Under the pieces are notes generated by a model. It searched no databases. It was not told the DNA's origin and saw nothing but the letters and a program-made list of their open reading frames with translations. From the NCBI RefSeq assembly GCF_900119795.1, contig NZ_LT634361.1, positions 1,178,001 to 1,242,000 on the forward strand: a stretch of DNA of 64,000 nt. Direction: 5' to 3'. Below, in pieces: positions 53,474 through 62,265 of the stretch. Made by a program: the position numbers and the translations under genes. This stretch comes from Tenacibaculum maritimum NCIMB 2154. Its GTDB lineage: Bacteria > Bacteroidota > Bacteroidia > Flavobacteriales > Flavobacteriaceae. Every line of letters starts with the position of its first letter. Position 1 is the first letter of the stretch.

Positions 53474-54175
53474 TTAACCTATATTTAACACATCTTTCAT
53501 TGAAAATACCCCCGTTTTACCAACCAACCATTCCGCAGCAATTACAGCTCCTAAAGCAAAACCTTGTCGGTTATGGGCGGTGTGCTTAATAGCTATTGAA
53601 TCTACAGGAGATTGATAATGAACCGTGTGTGTACCAGGTACATCTACTATTCTTTTAGCAGTGATAGGAATACTATCAGGAGCAGTAGCTTGCGTTAGCT
53701 CCCACATATTTTTGGTGGTATTTTCTATGATTCCTTCTGCAAGGGTTATTGCCGTACCACTTGGAGCATCTAACTTTTTGGTATGATGAATTTCTTCTAA
53801 AGCAATATTATATTCTTTTAAGTTAGCCATCATTTTAGCAAGTTGCTTATTGAGTTCGAAAAATATATTGACTCCTACACTAAAGTTAGAAGCATAAATA
53901 AAAGCCCCTTTCTTTTTAGTACAAAAATCAAGCACCTCTTCATACCTTTCTAACCATCCTGTAGTTCCAGAAATTACAGGAACTTGGTGACTAATACAGT
54001 TTGTGATATTGGTAAAAGCAGCAGTAGGAATACTAAAATCTATAGCTACATCAGCATCTTTAATGTCATACGCTTGCGTTCCAGTAGCTTTTATGATAAT
54101 TTGATGATTTCTTTGTAAAGCGATTTTCTCAATCTCTTTACCCATTCGTCCATAACCAAGTAAGGCAATTTTCAT
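53474..54175 (-). CDS. dapB: 4-hydroxy-tetrahydrodipicolinate reductase
   Basis: 233 residues. NAD(P)-binding LLGYGRMGKEIEKIA at the N-terminus, SGTTGWLERYEE, and the catalytic/substrate segment EIHHTKKLDAPSGTA. The C-terminal HNRQGFALGAVIAAEWL is the DapB signature. Slightly shorter than the E. coli enzyme (273) as usual in Bacteroidota. Makes tetrahydrodipicolinate for lysine and diaminopimelate, so peptidoglycan. Confidence 0.95.
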   Translation of the reverse strand: MKIALLGYGRMGKEIEKIALQRNHQIIIKATGTQAYDIKDADVAIDFSIPTAAFTNITNCISHQVPVISGTTGWLERYEEVLDFCTKKKGAFIYASNFSVGVNIFFELNKQLAKMMANLKEYNIALEEIHHTKKLDAPSGTAITLAEGIIENTTKNMWELTQATAPDSIPITAKRIVDVPGTHTVHYQSPVDSIAIKHTAHNRQGFALGAVIAAEWLVGKTGVFSMKDVLNIG

Positions 54176-54176
54176 A

Positions 54177-54755
54177 TTAAAAAGAGTAATTTAGTCGAAG
54201 TCCAATTTTAGGGGCTTCAACAAAAAGTGGGTCTGTAGTTATTGTCGGATTTAAGGAAAGATTGTCATTTGTATTAAATTGTAATAAGTGAGCATTTACA
54301 CTCGCCTCTATAATTTGTAATACATATAACAAAGTACCTGTTAATAGCGATAAATCTCTGTTTTTTCGCAATGTTTTCTGGGCGTTCTCTAAACCAGCAT
54401 CAGAAATTAGTTTTCTGCCGTTAGCATCAGTAAATTCATCACGTAAATTTTGTTTACGAAGTTTAAAAGCAGTTCTATATCGATCGTATTCATTGCTATT
54501 ATCAATATAAAAATAAATGCTGGTACCTATGGCAGCCCAAACGATTGGGGCTTTCCAATATTTTTTATTATAAATTTGCCCTCCGCCAGGAAAAATAGCA
54601 GAATAAAAGGCCGCTTTTGATGGAGAAAGCGGATTGTAATCATTGCTATTTAGTTGCAAAGAAGGCTGTTTTACAGCTCCTTTTTTCTTTTGAGCAAAAG
54701 AAGAAAAAGCAAGTAAAGAAAAGCAAAATAATACTATGTAGCTACGTGTTAGCAC
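54177..54755 (-). CDS. DUF5683 domain protein
   Basis: 192 residues with signal peptide (SYIVLFCFSLLAFSSFAQ). The DUF5683 segment KAAFYSAIFPGGGQIYNKKY is followed by a membrane-like helix (APIVWAAIGTSIYFYIDN) and DRYRTAFKLRKQ. Function unknown; conserved between parB and dapB in Flavobacteriaceae. Starts 1 base after parB ends. Confidence 0.85.
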   Translation of the reverse strand: MLTRSYIVLFCFSLLAFSSFAQKKKGAVKQPSLQLNSNDYNPLSPSKAAFYSAIFPGGGQIYNKKYWKAPIVWAAIGTSIYFYIDNSNEYDRYRTAFKLRKQNLRDEFTDANGRKLISDAGLENAQKTLRKNRDLSLLTGTLLYVLQIIEASVNAHLLQFNTNDNLSLNPTITTDPLFVEAPKIGLRLNYSF

Positions 54756-55643
54756 TTATTTTAATAAGTTTTTTATACGATTAAAATCTTCTTCCGAACT
54801 AAAAGGGATGGTCAGTTTTCCTTTACCATTACCACTAACAGTAACGTCTATTTTTTTACCAAAGTATTCACTAATTTCCTTAATACTTCCAGAAACATAG
54901 TTAGGCAAGGCTTTTTTCTTAGCAGTTTTAGTAACTGTACCTGCCTTTAAATTTTTAACCAATTCTTCTGTTTGACGTACAGAAAGTTTATCACGTAATA
55001 TTTTTTCGTAAATCGTTAATTGATCGAGAGTACTTTCAACATTAATTAGCGCACGTCCATGGCCCATAGAAATAAAGCCATCACGCATTCCTGTTTGGAT
55101 GATAGGATCTAATTTTAATAAGCGTAAATAATTCGTTACAGTAGATCTTTTTTTACCAACACGAACACTTAATTCTTCTTGTGTTAATTGAATTTCATCA
55201 ATGAGTCGCTGGTAAGAAAGAGCAACTTCAATGGGGTCTAAGTTTTTACGTTGGATATTTTCAACCAATGCCATCTCTAGCATTTCTTGATCGTTGGCTA
55301 AACGAATATATGCAGGAACTGTTTTATTTCCAATCAGTTTAGACGCTCTGAAACGACGCTCTCCAGAAACCAATTGAAATTTATTACCATCTAATTTTCT
55401 AACAGTAATAGGTTGTATAACCCCAAGTTCTTTAATAGATCCAGCAAGTTCGCGTAAAGCTTCTTCATCAAAATAAGTTCTTGGTTGAAATGGATTTACT
55501 TCAATAGCGCTTAATTCGATTTCAATAATATTACCTACTACTTTATCTGCATTTTTATCAGAAGCAGAAGTTACTTCTGCGGTTTCTTTTAATAAAGCTG
55601 ATAACCCTCTTCCTAAAGCTTGTTTCTTTGTTGCTTTTGCCAT
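54756..55643 (-). CDS. parB: Chromosome partition protein ParB
   Basis: 295 residues. N-terminal ALGRGLSALLKE; CTPase-type box II LVSGERRFRASKLI and box I IEVNPFQPRTYFDEE; helix-turn-helix LSVRVGKKRSTVTNYLRLL; C-terminal dimer domain ending KGKLTIPFSSEEDF. Binds parS sites near the origin and works with ParA. It follows parA by 3 bases. No palindromic parS was recognised in the window. Confidence 0.95.
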   Translation of the reverse strand: MAKATKKQALGRGLSALLKETAEVTSASDKNADKVVGNIIEIELSAIEVNPFQPRTYFDEEALRELAGSIKELGVIQPITVRKLDGNKFQLVSGERRFRASKLIGNKTVPAYIRLANDQEMLEMALVENIQRKNLDPIEVALSYQRLIDEIQLTQEELSVRVGKKRSTVTNYLRLLKLDPIIQTGMRDGFISMGHGRALINVESTLDQLTIYEKILRDKLSVRQTEELVKNLKAGTVTKTAKKKALPNYVSGSIKEISEYFGKKIDVTVSGNGKGKLTIPFSSEEDFNRIKNLLK

Positions 55644-55646
55644 CTT

Positions 55647-56411
55647 TTATGCGTTCTTCTTTATAATTTCATTTGCCAAATTTAAGTAATTTTCAGCTCC
55701 TTTACTAGTAGCATCATAAGCAATGATACTTTCTCCATAACTAGGAGCTTCACTTAAACGTATATTTCTGTGTACAATGGTGTCAAAAACCATAGAGCTA
55801 AAGTGCTTACGAACTTCTTCAACTACTTGATTAGAAAGTCGTAAACGAGAGTCATACATAGTTAATAATAACCCTTCTATATCTAGCTCTTTATTGTGTA
55901 TTTTTTGAACACTTTTTATAGTATTTAATAACTTTCCTAGTCCTTCAAGAGCAAAATATTCACACTGAATAGGAATAATTACTGAATTAGCAGAAACCAA
56001 TGAGTTTAATGTAATTAAACCTAAAGAAGGAGCACAATCTATCAAAATATAATCGTAATCGTCTTTAAGCTCTTGTAGAGCACTTTTAAGTTTATATTCT
56101 CTTTCTTGTTTATCTACAAGTTCTATTTCAATAGCAACTAAATCTATATGAGCAGGAATTAAATCAACATTAGGAGACGCTGTTTTTAAAATAGCTTCTT
56201 TTGCAGGTATGGTGTGTTCTAAAACTTGGTAAGTACCAATTTCAACACTTTCTACATCTACACCTAAACCAGATGTAGCATTTGCTTGAGGATCAGCGTC
56301 AATTAATAAGACTCTCTTTTCTAAAACCCCTAAAGAGGCAGCTAAGTTAACAGTTGTAGTTGTTTTTCCAACTCCTCCTTTTTGATTTGCGACAGCAATA
56401 ATATGGCTCAT
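55647..56411 (-). CDS. parA: Chromosome partition ATPase ParA (Soj)
   Basis: 254 residues. Deviant Walker A KGGVGKTTTTVNLAASL at residue 11, LLIDADPQANATSGLG, Walker B DYILIDCAPSLGLITLNSL. Typical chromosomal ParA length. First gene of the parA-parB-DUF5683-dapB-lepB-wbqC group, which reads leftward. Confidence 0.95.
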   Translation of the reverse strand: MSHIIAVANQKGGVGKTTTTVNLAASLGVLEKRVLLIDADPQANATSGLGVDVESVEIGTYQVLEHTIPAKEAILKTASPNVDLIPAHIDLVAIEIELVDKQEREYKLKSALQELKDDYDYILIDCAPSLGLITLNSLVSANSVIIPIQCEYFALEGLGKLLNTIKSVQKIHNKELDIEGLLLTMYDSRLRLSNQVVEEVRKHFSSMVFDTIVHRNIRLSEAPSYGESIIAYDATSKGAENYLNLANEIIKKNA

Positions 56412-56817
56412 ATATACTTGTAATTTGAAAGGAGTAAAAATACAATTATTTATTACTTTAGAAAGATAAAAATGATAACAATTGATAGATGCTTTGCTGG
56501 TAGAGGATAAAGAGGTTGTTTTATAAGAATGAATCGTTGTAGAAAATAAAATTCTTTATAAAGGGAGTGGATGGTATTTTATTGAAATTTGAGGCAATAG
56601 GTAATAAATGAATGGAATGAAGAAAAGGAAGCCTTTTTTAGTTTTTAATATACTTCGACTTTTTCTTACAACGTAGCTAAAAGCTATGTCACTCAAAAAA
56701 AACTAAATTTTAGCTTCAAAATAAAAAGTTGAATCCACTTCTGTTTAAAAGAATAAGAAATTGTCAAAACTCTGCGTCTTTTTTCTTTTAAAACTCAATA
56801 TCATTTGTATAGTTTTG
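56412..56817. other. Intergenic region with dispersed repeat
   Basis: Between divergent parA and the hypothetical gene at 56818. The main content is the second copy of the dispersed repeat (56649-56730). No parS-like palindrome found. Confidence 0.4.
56649..56730. repeat. Dispersed intergenic repeat, copy 2
   Basis: Matches 24803-24881 (CTTTTTCTTACAAC, ACTCAAAAAAAACTAAATTTT). Contains an inverted pair GTAGCT/AGCTA(T) near its middle. Confidence 0.65.
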
Positions 56818-57204
56818 ATGTTTAATTTTTTTAAGAAATATTTAATGGAAGAAATACTATATTTATTGCTAACATTTAGTTTGTCGCTATTTGATTCAGA
56901 AGATAAAGAACTAATTAGAAAACGTATAATTGGAGGATGCTATGAGGTGAAAAATTTTGTGAGTAGTGAAAAAATAGTTGTATTATTAACGGGTATATTA
57001 CAGCATCCTACTTTTAAAGTTTTTTTTAGAGGGCTTAATGCCTTTATGCTATTTACTGCTATTTTATTAGGAATGTTATTATTTGCTATGGCTGTAATAA
57101 AAGGATATGAGCTATGGTCAGCAATTATGATAGGAATGCTATACCCACTAGCAGCTTTTTTAATGTTTAATAATTCAATGAACTTACTGAATGAAAAAAA
57201 GTGA
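56818..57204 (+). CDS. Hypothetical membrane protein
   Basis: 128 residues from ATG 56818; a TTG at 56761 in the same frame is less likely and an ATG at 56845 is possible. Short N-terminal hydrophobic part, a charged middle (DSEDKELIRKRIIGG), and two C-terminal helices (FMLFTAILLGMLLFAMAVI and AIMIGMLYPLAAFLMF). No family recognised. Followed by a bidirectional terminator shared with dnaN. Confidence 0.55.
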   Translation: MFNFFKKYLMEEILYLLLTFSLSLFDSEDKELIRKRIIGGCYEVKNFVSSEKIVVLLTGILQHPTFKVFFRGLNAFMLFTAILLGMLLFAMAVIKGYELWSAIMIGMLYPLAAFLMFNNSMNLLNEKK

Positions 57205-57223
57205 TAGGAAAGGAATACAAATA

Positions 57224-57253
57224 AAAAAACACAGTGGTAAAACTGTGTTTTTT
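57224..57253. terminator. Bidirectional terminator
   Basis: AAAAAACACAG and CTGTGTTTTTT are exact complements around an 8-base loop, between the convergent gene at 56818 and dnaN. Confidence 0.9.
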
Positions 57254-57277
57254 ATATTTTATATAGAAATTTGAATT

Positions 57278-58396
57278 TTAAGAATTCAACATTACTGGCA
57301 TTACTAGCATGGTTACTTGTTCTCCTTCATCAGTACCATCAATAGGAGTTAAGATTCCTGCTCTATTTGGCAAACTCATTTCAATAAGAACATCATTAGC
57401 GCTAAGGTTATTTAACATCTCACTTAAAAAACGAGAATTAAACCCTATTTGCATATCATCACCTTGGTAATCACAATTTAAACGCTCATCAGCTTTATTC
57501 GCATAATCTAAATCTTCCGCAGAAATATTAAGTTCAGTACCCGCCATTTTCAAACGTATTTGGTGAGTCGTTTTACTAGAAAAGATAGATACACGACGAA
57601 CCGAATTTAAAAAAGTAGCTCGATCTACTGTAAGTTTATTTGGGTTTTCTTTTGGAATTACAGCCTCGTAGTTAGGGTATTTTCCATCAATTAAACGGCA
57701 AATTAAAACAATATTGTCAAAAGTAAATTTAGCATTAGCATCATTATATTCAATAGTAACTATTTCTTCAGAGCTAGCTAATATTCCTTTTAATAAATTC
57801 AAAGGCTTTTTAGGCATGATGAATTCCGCAGTTTTGTCAGCGGTAACATCAGTACGTGTATATTTTACTAATTTGTGAGCATCCGTTGCAACAAAAGTTA
57901 AATCTTTAGAGCTAAATTGAAAGAAAACACCACTCATTACAGGTCGTAAATCATCATTTCCAGCTGCAAAAATAGTTTTAGAAATAGCTGTAGCCAATAC
58001 ATTAGCAGGCATATTGGTGCTACTAGGCGATGGTAATTCTACAGCTTTAGGAAATTCTTCTCCTCCAAAATAAGCCATATCATACTTTCCTTGATCAGAA
58101 ATGATTTCAATAGTATTATTTTCTTCAGCTTTAAAAGTTAAAGGTTGATCAGGAAAAGTTTTTAAAGTATCTAGTAATAAACGTGCGTTAATTGCAATAG
58201 CTCCATTATCGGTACTTTCAACCTCTATGGTGGAGGTCATCGTTGTTTCCAAGTCAGATGCGGATATTTTTATTTGATTTTCTGATAGTTCAAATAAAAA
58301 GTTATCTAAAATAGGTAAAGTGTTATTACTGTTTATAACTCCTCCTAGAACTTGTAATTGTTTTAGTAATTGCGAGCTAGATACTATAAATTTCAT
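57278..58396 (-). CDS. dnaN: DNA polymerase III beta subunit (sliding clamp)
   Basis: 372 residues, full length. Three clamp-fold repeats; N-terminus MKFIVSSSQLLKQLQVLGGV, then LDNFLFELSENQIKISASDLETTM, and the C-terminus GEQVTMLVMPVMLNS with the MPV/M end of bacterial clamps. Forms the dimeric ring that tethers polymerase III to DNA. Confidence 0.96.
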   Translation of the reverse strand: MKFIVSSSQLLKQLQVLGGVINSNNTLPILDNFLFELSENQIKISASDLETTMTSTIEVESTDNGAIAINARLLLDTLKTFPDQPLTFKAEENNTIEIISDQGKYDMAYFGGEEFPKAVELPSPSSTNMPANVLATAISKTIFAAGNDDLRPVMSGVFFQFSSKDLTFVATDAHKLVKYTRTDVTADKTAEFIMPKKPLNLLKGILASSEEIVTIEYNDANAKFTFDNIVLICRLIDGKYPNYEAVIPKENPNKLTVDRATFLNSVRRVSIFSSKTTHQIRLKMAGTELNISAEDLDYANKADERLNCDYQGDDMQIGFNSRFLSEMLNNLSANDVLIEMSLPNRAGILTPIDGTDEGEQVTMLVMPVMLNS

Positions 58397-58422
58397 AGAG
58401 TTTCTTTCTAAAATTTGATTTA

Positions 58423-58430
58423 CAAATATA
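58423..58430 (-). promoter_or_regulatory. Candidate -7 box of dnaN
   Basis: Minus-strand TATATTTG fits TAnnTTTG, 26 bases upstream of the dnaN start. No TTG at -33. Confidence 0.45.
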
Positions 58431-58866
58431 TTTTAATTTGTGGATTTTAAAAATAATTTTAAGAATACTTTTTGGAATTTCAATTTCTCTTTACTATAGT
58501 CATAATAAAACAAGTTACTTGCTTTAATTCTAATATGTTAATTCTTTTGAGTACTCATAAACATAAATAAGAAAAAGAAATAAAAGTTAGTTTTGAATTT
58601 TTTTTAGCTTGTAGATGTAAGAATACAAGGCTAATTAAGGAGGAAAAGATTAAGGGTATTAGTATTTTTTTTGGAATAAAACCAATGTTTTTTGTTTTTA
58701 GAATCAGTAAAGAAACTTTTCCGAAAGGAGATGTGAAAAAGCATTAATAAGCAAGAAATAATGTTAGTTTTAATTTGTTCTATTTAATCATTGTACTTTA
58801 TGCTAGTAGAAACGCTTTCTATAGAATTATTTCTAGAAATAGTTTAAAAAGATAATTATGGCATAA

Positions 58867-58899
58867 AAAATCAAGCAAAAGAAGAGGCTTGATTTTTTT
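58867..58899 (+). terminator. Orphan rho-independent terminator
   Basis: AAAATCAAGC and GCTTGATTTTTTT form a 10-pair stem followed by a T-run. There is no annotated gene upstream on this strand for about 1.6 kb. Confidence 0.75.
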
Positions 58900-59006
58900 A
58901 TTGAAAACAAATTTAAGAAACAAGTGGCGTGATACATTTGTTAAAAATGAATTCTCTTAATAGCTTCATAACGATGGTTTTAATTTTTTTTATAGAAAGA
59001 GAATCT

Positions 59007-59014
59007 TATTTTTG
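59007..59014 (+). promoter_or_regulatory. Candidate -7 box of the permease gene
   Basis: TATTTTTG fits TAnnTTTG, 72 bases before ATG 59087. No clear -33 element. Confidence 0.4.
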
Positions 59015-59086
59015 AACTTTATGAAATAGAGGATTTTAATTTGAGTGTAGAAAAATCACTAACAATATATTTTAAAAAGAAAAGAG

Positions 59087-60358
59087 ATGAAAGATAAAAT
59101 AGGGCTAAAAGAAGCTATTTCAATAGGGATAGGAGGAATGGTAGGAGGTGGTATTTTTGCTGTTTTAGGGCTGGCAGTTAATTTAGCTAAAGGAGGAACT
59201 CCCGTTTCTTTTTTAATAGCTGGAAGTATAGCTTTAATAACATCATATAGTTATGTAAAGTTATCATTAGCATATCCAGACAGAGGAGGAACGGTAAAAT
59301 TTATGAATAAAGGATTTGGTATTGGGGTTTTTAGTGGTGGCATAAATAACTTATTATGGGTGAGTTATATTATTATGTTGGCACTATATGCTTCGGCATT
59401 TGGTTCATACGCACCTAACTTATTTGAGTTAACAAACAATAAGTTGATAGATGCACATTTGTATGCTAGTGGAATAGTGGTGTTTGCAACAATTATTAAC
59501 TATTATAGTATCTCAGTAGTAGGAAAGATAGAGTCTTATGCTGTGATTATAAAATTAGTTATTCTGTTAGCTTTTGTTGTGGTAGGGGTTTATGGATTAC
59601 TCGGAAATCCTAATCTAGAGCAATTGTCTCCAAAATATTGGGAAGCTCCTTTTAAATTATTAACTGCGGGAATGGTGATTTTTGTTGCGTATGAAGGATT
59701 TGAATTAATAGCAAATGCCGCTCCAGATATTGTCAATCCCCAGAAAAATATACCAAAAGCATATTATTATTCGGTAATTTTTGTAATTGTTTTGTATATA
59801 ATAATTGCAGTAATAACAATAGGTTCCTTGACTTTTTCCGAAGCAGCAAAAGCACAAGATTATGTTTTAGCAGAAGCAGCAAAACCAATGTTAGGTAAAA
59901 CAGGATTTACAATTATTACGATAGCAGCGTTGATTTCTACATTCTCAGCGATTAATGCGTCTCTTTTAGGAGGAAGTAGGGTAAATTATGAAATTGCAGA
60001 AGATGGTGAGCTACCTGCTCATTTTATGAAGAAGTTGTGGGGGCATCCGGTAGGGTTATTAATTACAGCAGTAGGTACTTTAGTACTGGTAAATACCTTA
60101 AAACTAGAAAGTATTTCTACAGCGGGAAGTGTAGGTTTTCTATTAATTTTTGCAGTAGTAAACATTGTAGGGTTTAAATTATCAAAAGATATTAAAGGAA
60201 ATAAATTGATTCCTTTCATGGGAGCCGTGTTTTGTTTTTTAGCAATGTTCGCTTTGTTAGTACAGCATTATGGAACTAGTAAGGTAGATGTTTTTATTGC
60301 TTTAGGAATTATAGTTTTTTGTTTTGTTATAGAATATGTGTATAGGAGAATAGAGTAG
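59087..60358 (+). CDS. APC-family amino-acid permease
   Basis: 423 residues with 12 membrane helices. N-terminal GIGGMVGGGIFAVLGLAV is the helix-1 substrate-binding motif (G-S/M-x-G-x-G-I/F) of APC transporters; FVAYEGFELIANAAPDI is the helix-6 motif and IATFSAINASLLGGSRV-like ISTFSAINASLLGGSRV the helix-8 region. It imports or exchanges amino acids at the inner membrane; the substrate cannot be read. Confidence 0.85.
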   Translation: MKDKIGLKEAISIGIGGMVGGGIFAVLGLAVNLAKGGTPVSFLIAGSIALITSYSYVKLSLAYPDRGGTVKFMNKGFGIGVFSGGINNLLWVSYIIMLALYASAFGSYAPNLFELTNNKLIDAHLYASGIVVFATIINYYSISVVGKIESYAVIIKLVILLAFVVVGVYGLLGNPNLEQLSPKYWEAPFKLLTAGMVIFVAYEGFELIANAAPDIVNPQKNIPKAYYYSVIFVIVLYIIIAVITIGSLTFSEAAKAQDYVLAEAAKPMLGKTGFTIITIAALISTFSAINASLLGGSRVNYEIAEDGELPAHFMKKLWGHPVGLLITAVGTLVLVNTLKLESISTAGSVGFLLIFAVVNIVGFKLSKDIKGNKLIPFMGAVFCFLAMFALLVQHYGTSKVDVFIALGIIVFCFVIEYVYRRIE

Positions 60359-60370
60359 AGATAGAAAAGA

Positions 60371-61321
60371 TTAGTTGAATAGGTAATTGCATTGAATAGC
60401 CCCGTAAAAATTACCATTGGGTACGCGAATACTTTTGAGCTTTTTGGTATGATAATGAATTGTATAACCGAAGGTAAATCGGTTTGAAGTGAATTTGATA
60501 CCTGTTTCGAGTGAAAATTTAAAAGGATTGACATCAAATGTAATGGGGCTACTATTATTTAAAAAACTACCTTCTATAGTAGCATCGTAAAAAATATAGC
60601 TTAAAATAGGTTTGGTATAAAGAAAAGCTTCAATTTTGTTTGTGTGATTGGTAGTGTCATTATTGAGATTTCCACCAAAAGCGATAGAATTTATTAGTTT
60701 TTGTAAAGGTTTGAATCCAGCTCTTAGGTAAAAACCTGTAGAAATATCAGTAAAAACAGTTCCTATTTTTACACTGTTTACCCAATTGATATCGTAACGA
60801 TTAGAAGCATCAGTAGCCAAATGCTTTATATAATCTAGGCCTATGTCTAATCCAAAAGCATTTTTAATTTGATATTTCCAGCCAATAGCCTTTTTAAAAC
60901 CATAAAGATCATGAATGAAATCTTGTAATTCCCATCCAAAAGCATAAGAGCCTATAACTCCTGTTTTTATAGAGGTTTTTATAATACTATGCTCTTTAAA
61001 ATAATTGATACCAAAGCCTCCGTATAAATAAGCAGCAAAAGGACGATCATGATCTCCGTGCATTTGAACGGTAGCTTTAAAAGGACTGTACATATGGTGT
61101 CCTAATTGAAATTCGTAAATTTTCTTTTCCAGCTTTTGCTCTTTTTGGGTACTTAAATATCGATAGCTAAAAAACATACCATTGGTATAGTATCTATCTT
61201 GACGAGTGGATATGTATAAGTCATTGTCATTTAAAAAATCAAATGCTTTGGCATATTTTTTTTGAGCAGTACATATAAAGATTATCAGTAAAGATACGAG
61301 TGTAGTTATTTTTTTTTTCAC
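60371..61321 (-). CDS. Lipid A 3'-O-deacylase (LpxR)-like outer-membrane protein
   Basis: 316 residues with signal peptide (KKITTLVSLLIIFICTAQ). FLNDNDLYISTRQDRYYTNG is the LpxR/DUF2219 N-terminal motif with the asparagine and aspartate of the calcium/active site, followed by SYRYLSTQ and the outer-membrane beta-barrel pattern FELGHHMYSP-like (FQLGHHMYSPFKA). The family removes 3'-acyl chains from lipid A in Salmonella; its target in Flavobacteria is not proven. Confidence 0.75.
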   Translation of the reverse strand: MKKKITTLVSLLIIFICTAQKKYAKAFDFLNDNDLYISTRQDRYYTNGMFFSYRYLSTQKEQKLEKKIYEFQLGHHMYSPFKATVQMHGDHDRPFAAYLYGGFGINYFKEHSIIKTSIKTGVIGSYAFGWELQDFIHDLYGFKKAIGWKYQIKNAFGLDIGLDYIKHLATDASNRYDINWVNSVKIGTVFTDISTGFYLRAGFKPLQKLINSIAFGGNLNNDTTNHTNKIEAFLYTKPILSYIFYDATIEGSFLNNSSPITFDVNPFKFSLETGIKFTSNRFTFGYTIHYHTKKLKSIRVPNGNFYGAIQCNYLFN

Positions 61322-61404
61322 GATAGCAAATATAAATTTTAGCGTCCAAATTTATATGTTTTTAATATAAATATCATTACATTGGTCTCTCTTTTTTTAT
61401 CTAT

Positions 61405-62262
61405 ATGAAAAATAAACCCAAATTAACTGTAGAAGATTTTGAAAGTGTAACTAATAATCAAGAGTTAGTAACACTCATCAAGAAGAAAGGTCTATCATTT
61501 GAAAAGGTAGAAAGAACATTGATGTATGAAAATGAGTTGCGTAAGTTACAAGTAGAGCTTGTTAAATTACAACGATGGATTGTGAAAAAAAATAAACGAG
61601 TAGCGGTTATTTTTGAAGGGAGAGATGCAGCAGGAAAAGGAGGAAATATTCGTAGGTTTATGGAGCACTTAAACCCTCGTTCAACAAGATTGGTAGCATT
61701 GAATAAGCCTACTAAGATAGAAAAAGGGCAATGGTATTTTCAAAGGTATATAAAAGAATTGCCTAATTTAGGAGAAATTGTTTTTTTTGATAGGAGTTGG
61801 TACAATAGAGCTGTGGTAGAGCCTGTAATGGGATTTTGTACAGAAAAAGAATATAAGGAATTTTTAGTGCAAGTGCCTGAATTTGAGCATATGTTGTATG
61901 AAGACGGAATGATTATTATTAAATTTTGGTTGTCAATTTCAAAGGAAGAGCAATTAAAAAGATTTGAAGCAAGAAAAGATAATCCTTTGAAGAGGTGGAA
62001 GTTTAGTCCAGTAGATAAAAAAGGACAAGAGCTTTGGGATCGATACACTTTTTATAAAGACGAAATGTTTAGTAAAACACATACTACATACAGTCCATGG
62101 ATTGTATTGAAAACAAATGATAAAAAAACAGCTAGACTAGAGGCTATTCGTCATGTGTTGTCACAATTTCAATATGAAGGAAAAGAAGAAGCTATTGTAC
62201 AGTTAAACCCAGATCCAAATGTAGTGATGCGTTACTATCGTTCGGTACATCAAATAGATTAA
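61405..62262 (+). CDS. ppk2: Polyphosphate kinase 2 (PPK2)
   Basis: 285 residues. Walker A FEGRDAAGKGGNIRRF at about residue 70, lid region STRLVALNKPTKIEKGQWYFQRY, and Walker B IVFFDRSWYNRAVVEP, all diagnostic of PPK2 class I. Uses polyphosphate to phosphorylate nucleotides (NDP or NMP depending on class). The next gene is a second PPK2, 3 bases away. Confidence 0.92.
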   Translation: MKNKPKLTVEDFESVTNNQELVTLIKKKGLSFEKVERTLMYENELRKLQVELVKLQRWIVKKNKRVAVIFEGRDAAGKGGNIRRFMEHLNPRSTRLVALNKPTKIEKGQWYFQRYIKELPNLGEIVFFDRSWYNRAVVEPVMGFCTEKEYKEFLVQVPEFEHMLYEDGMIIIKFWLSISKEEQLKRFEARKDNPLKRWKFSPVDKKGQELWDRYTFYKDEMFSKTHTTYSPWIVLKTNDKKTARLEAIRHVLSQFQYEGKEEAIVQLNPDPNVVMRYYRSVHQID

Positions 62263-62265
62263 GTT

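Larger units (their letters stand above)
58397..59006. other. Intergenic region between dnaN and the permease gene
   Basis: About 600 bases with no acceptable gene. It holds a dnaN -7 box (58423), a palindrome ATTTCTAGAAAT near 58829 and a strong terminator hairpin (58867) that no annotated gene needs, so a small RNA may be encoded between about 58700 and 58899. Confidence 0.4.

Noticed and set aside
54756..56760. Chromosome origin (parS/oriC) near parAB and dnaN
   Set aside because: No dnaA gene, DnaA-box cluster or parS palindrome was seen; parAB and dnaN alone do not show an origin.
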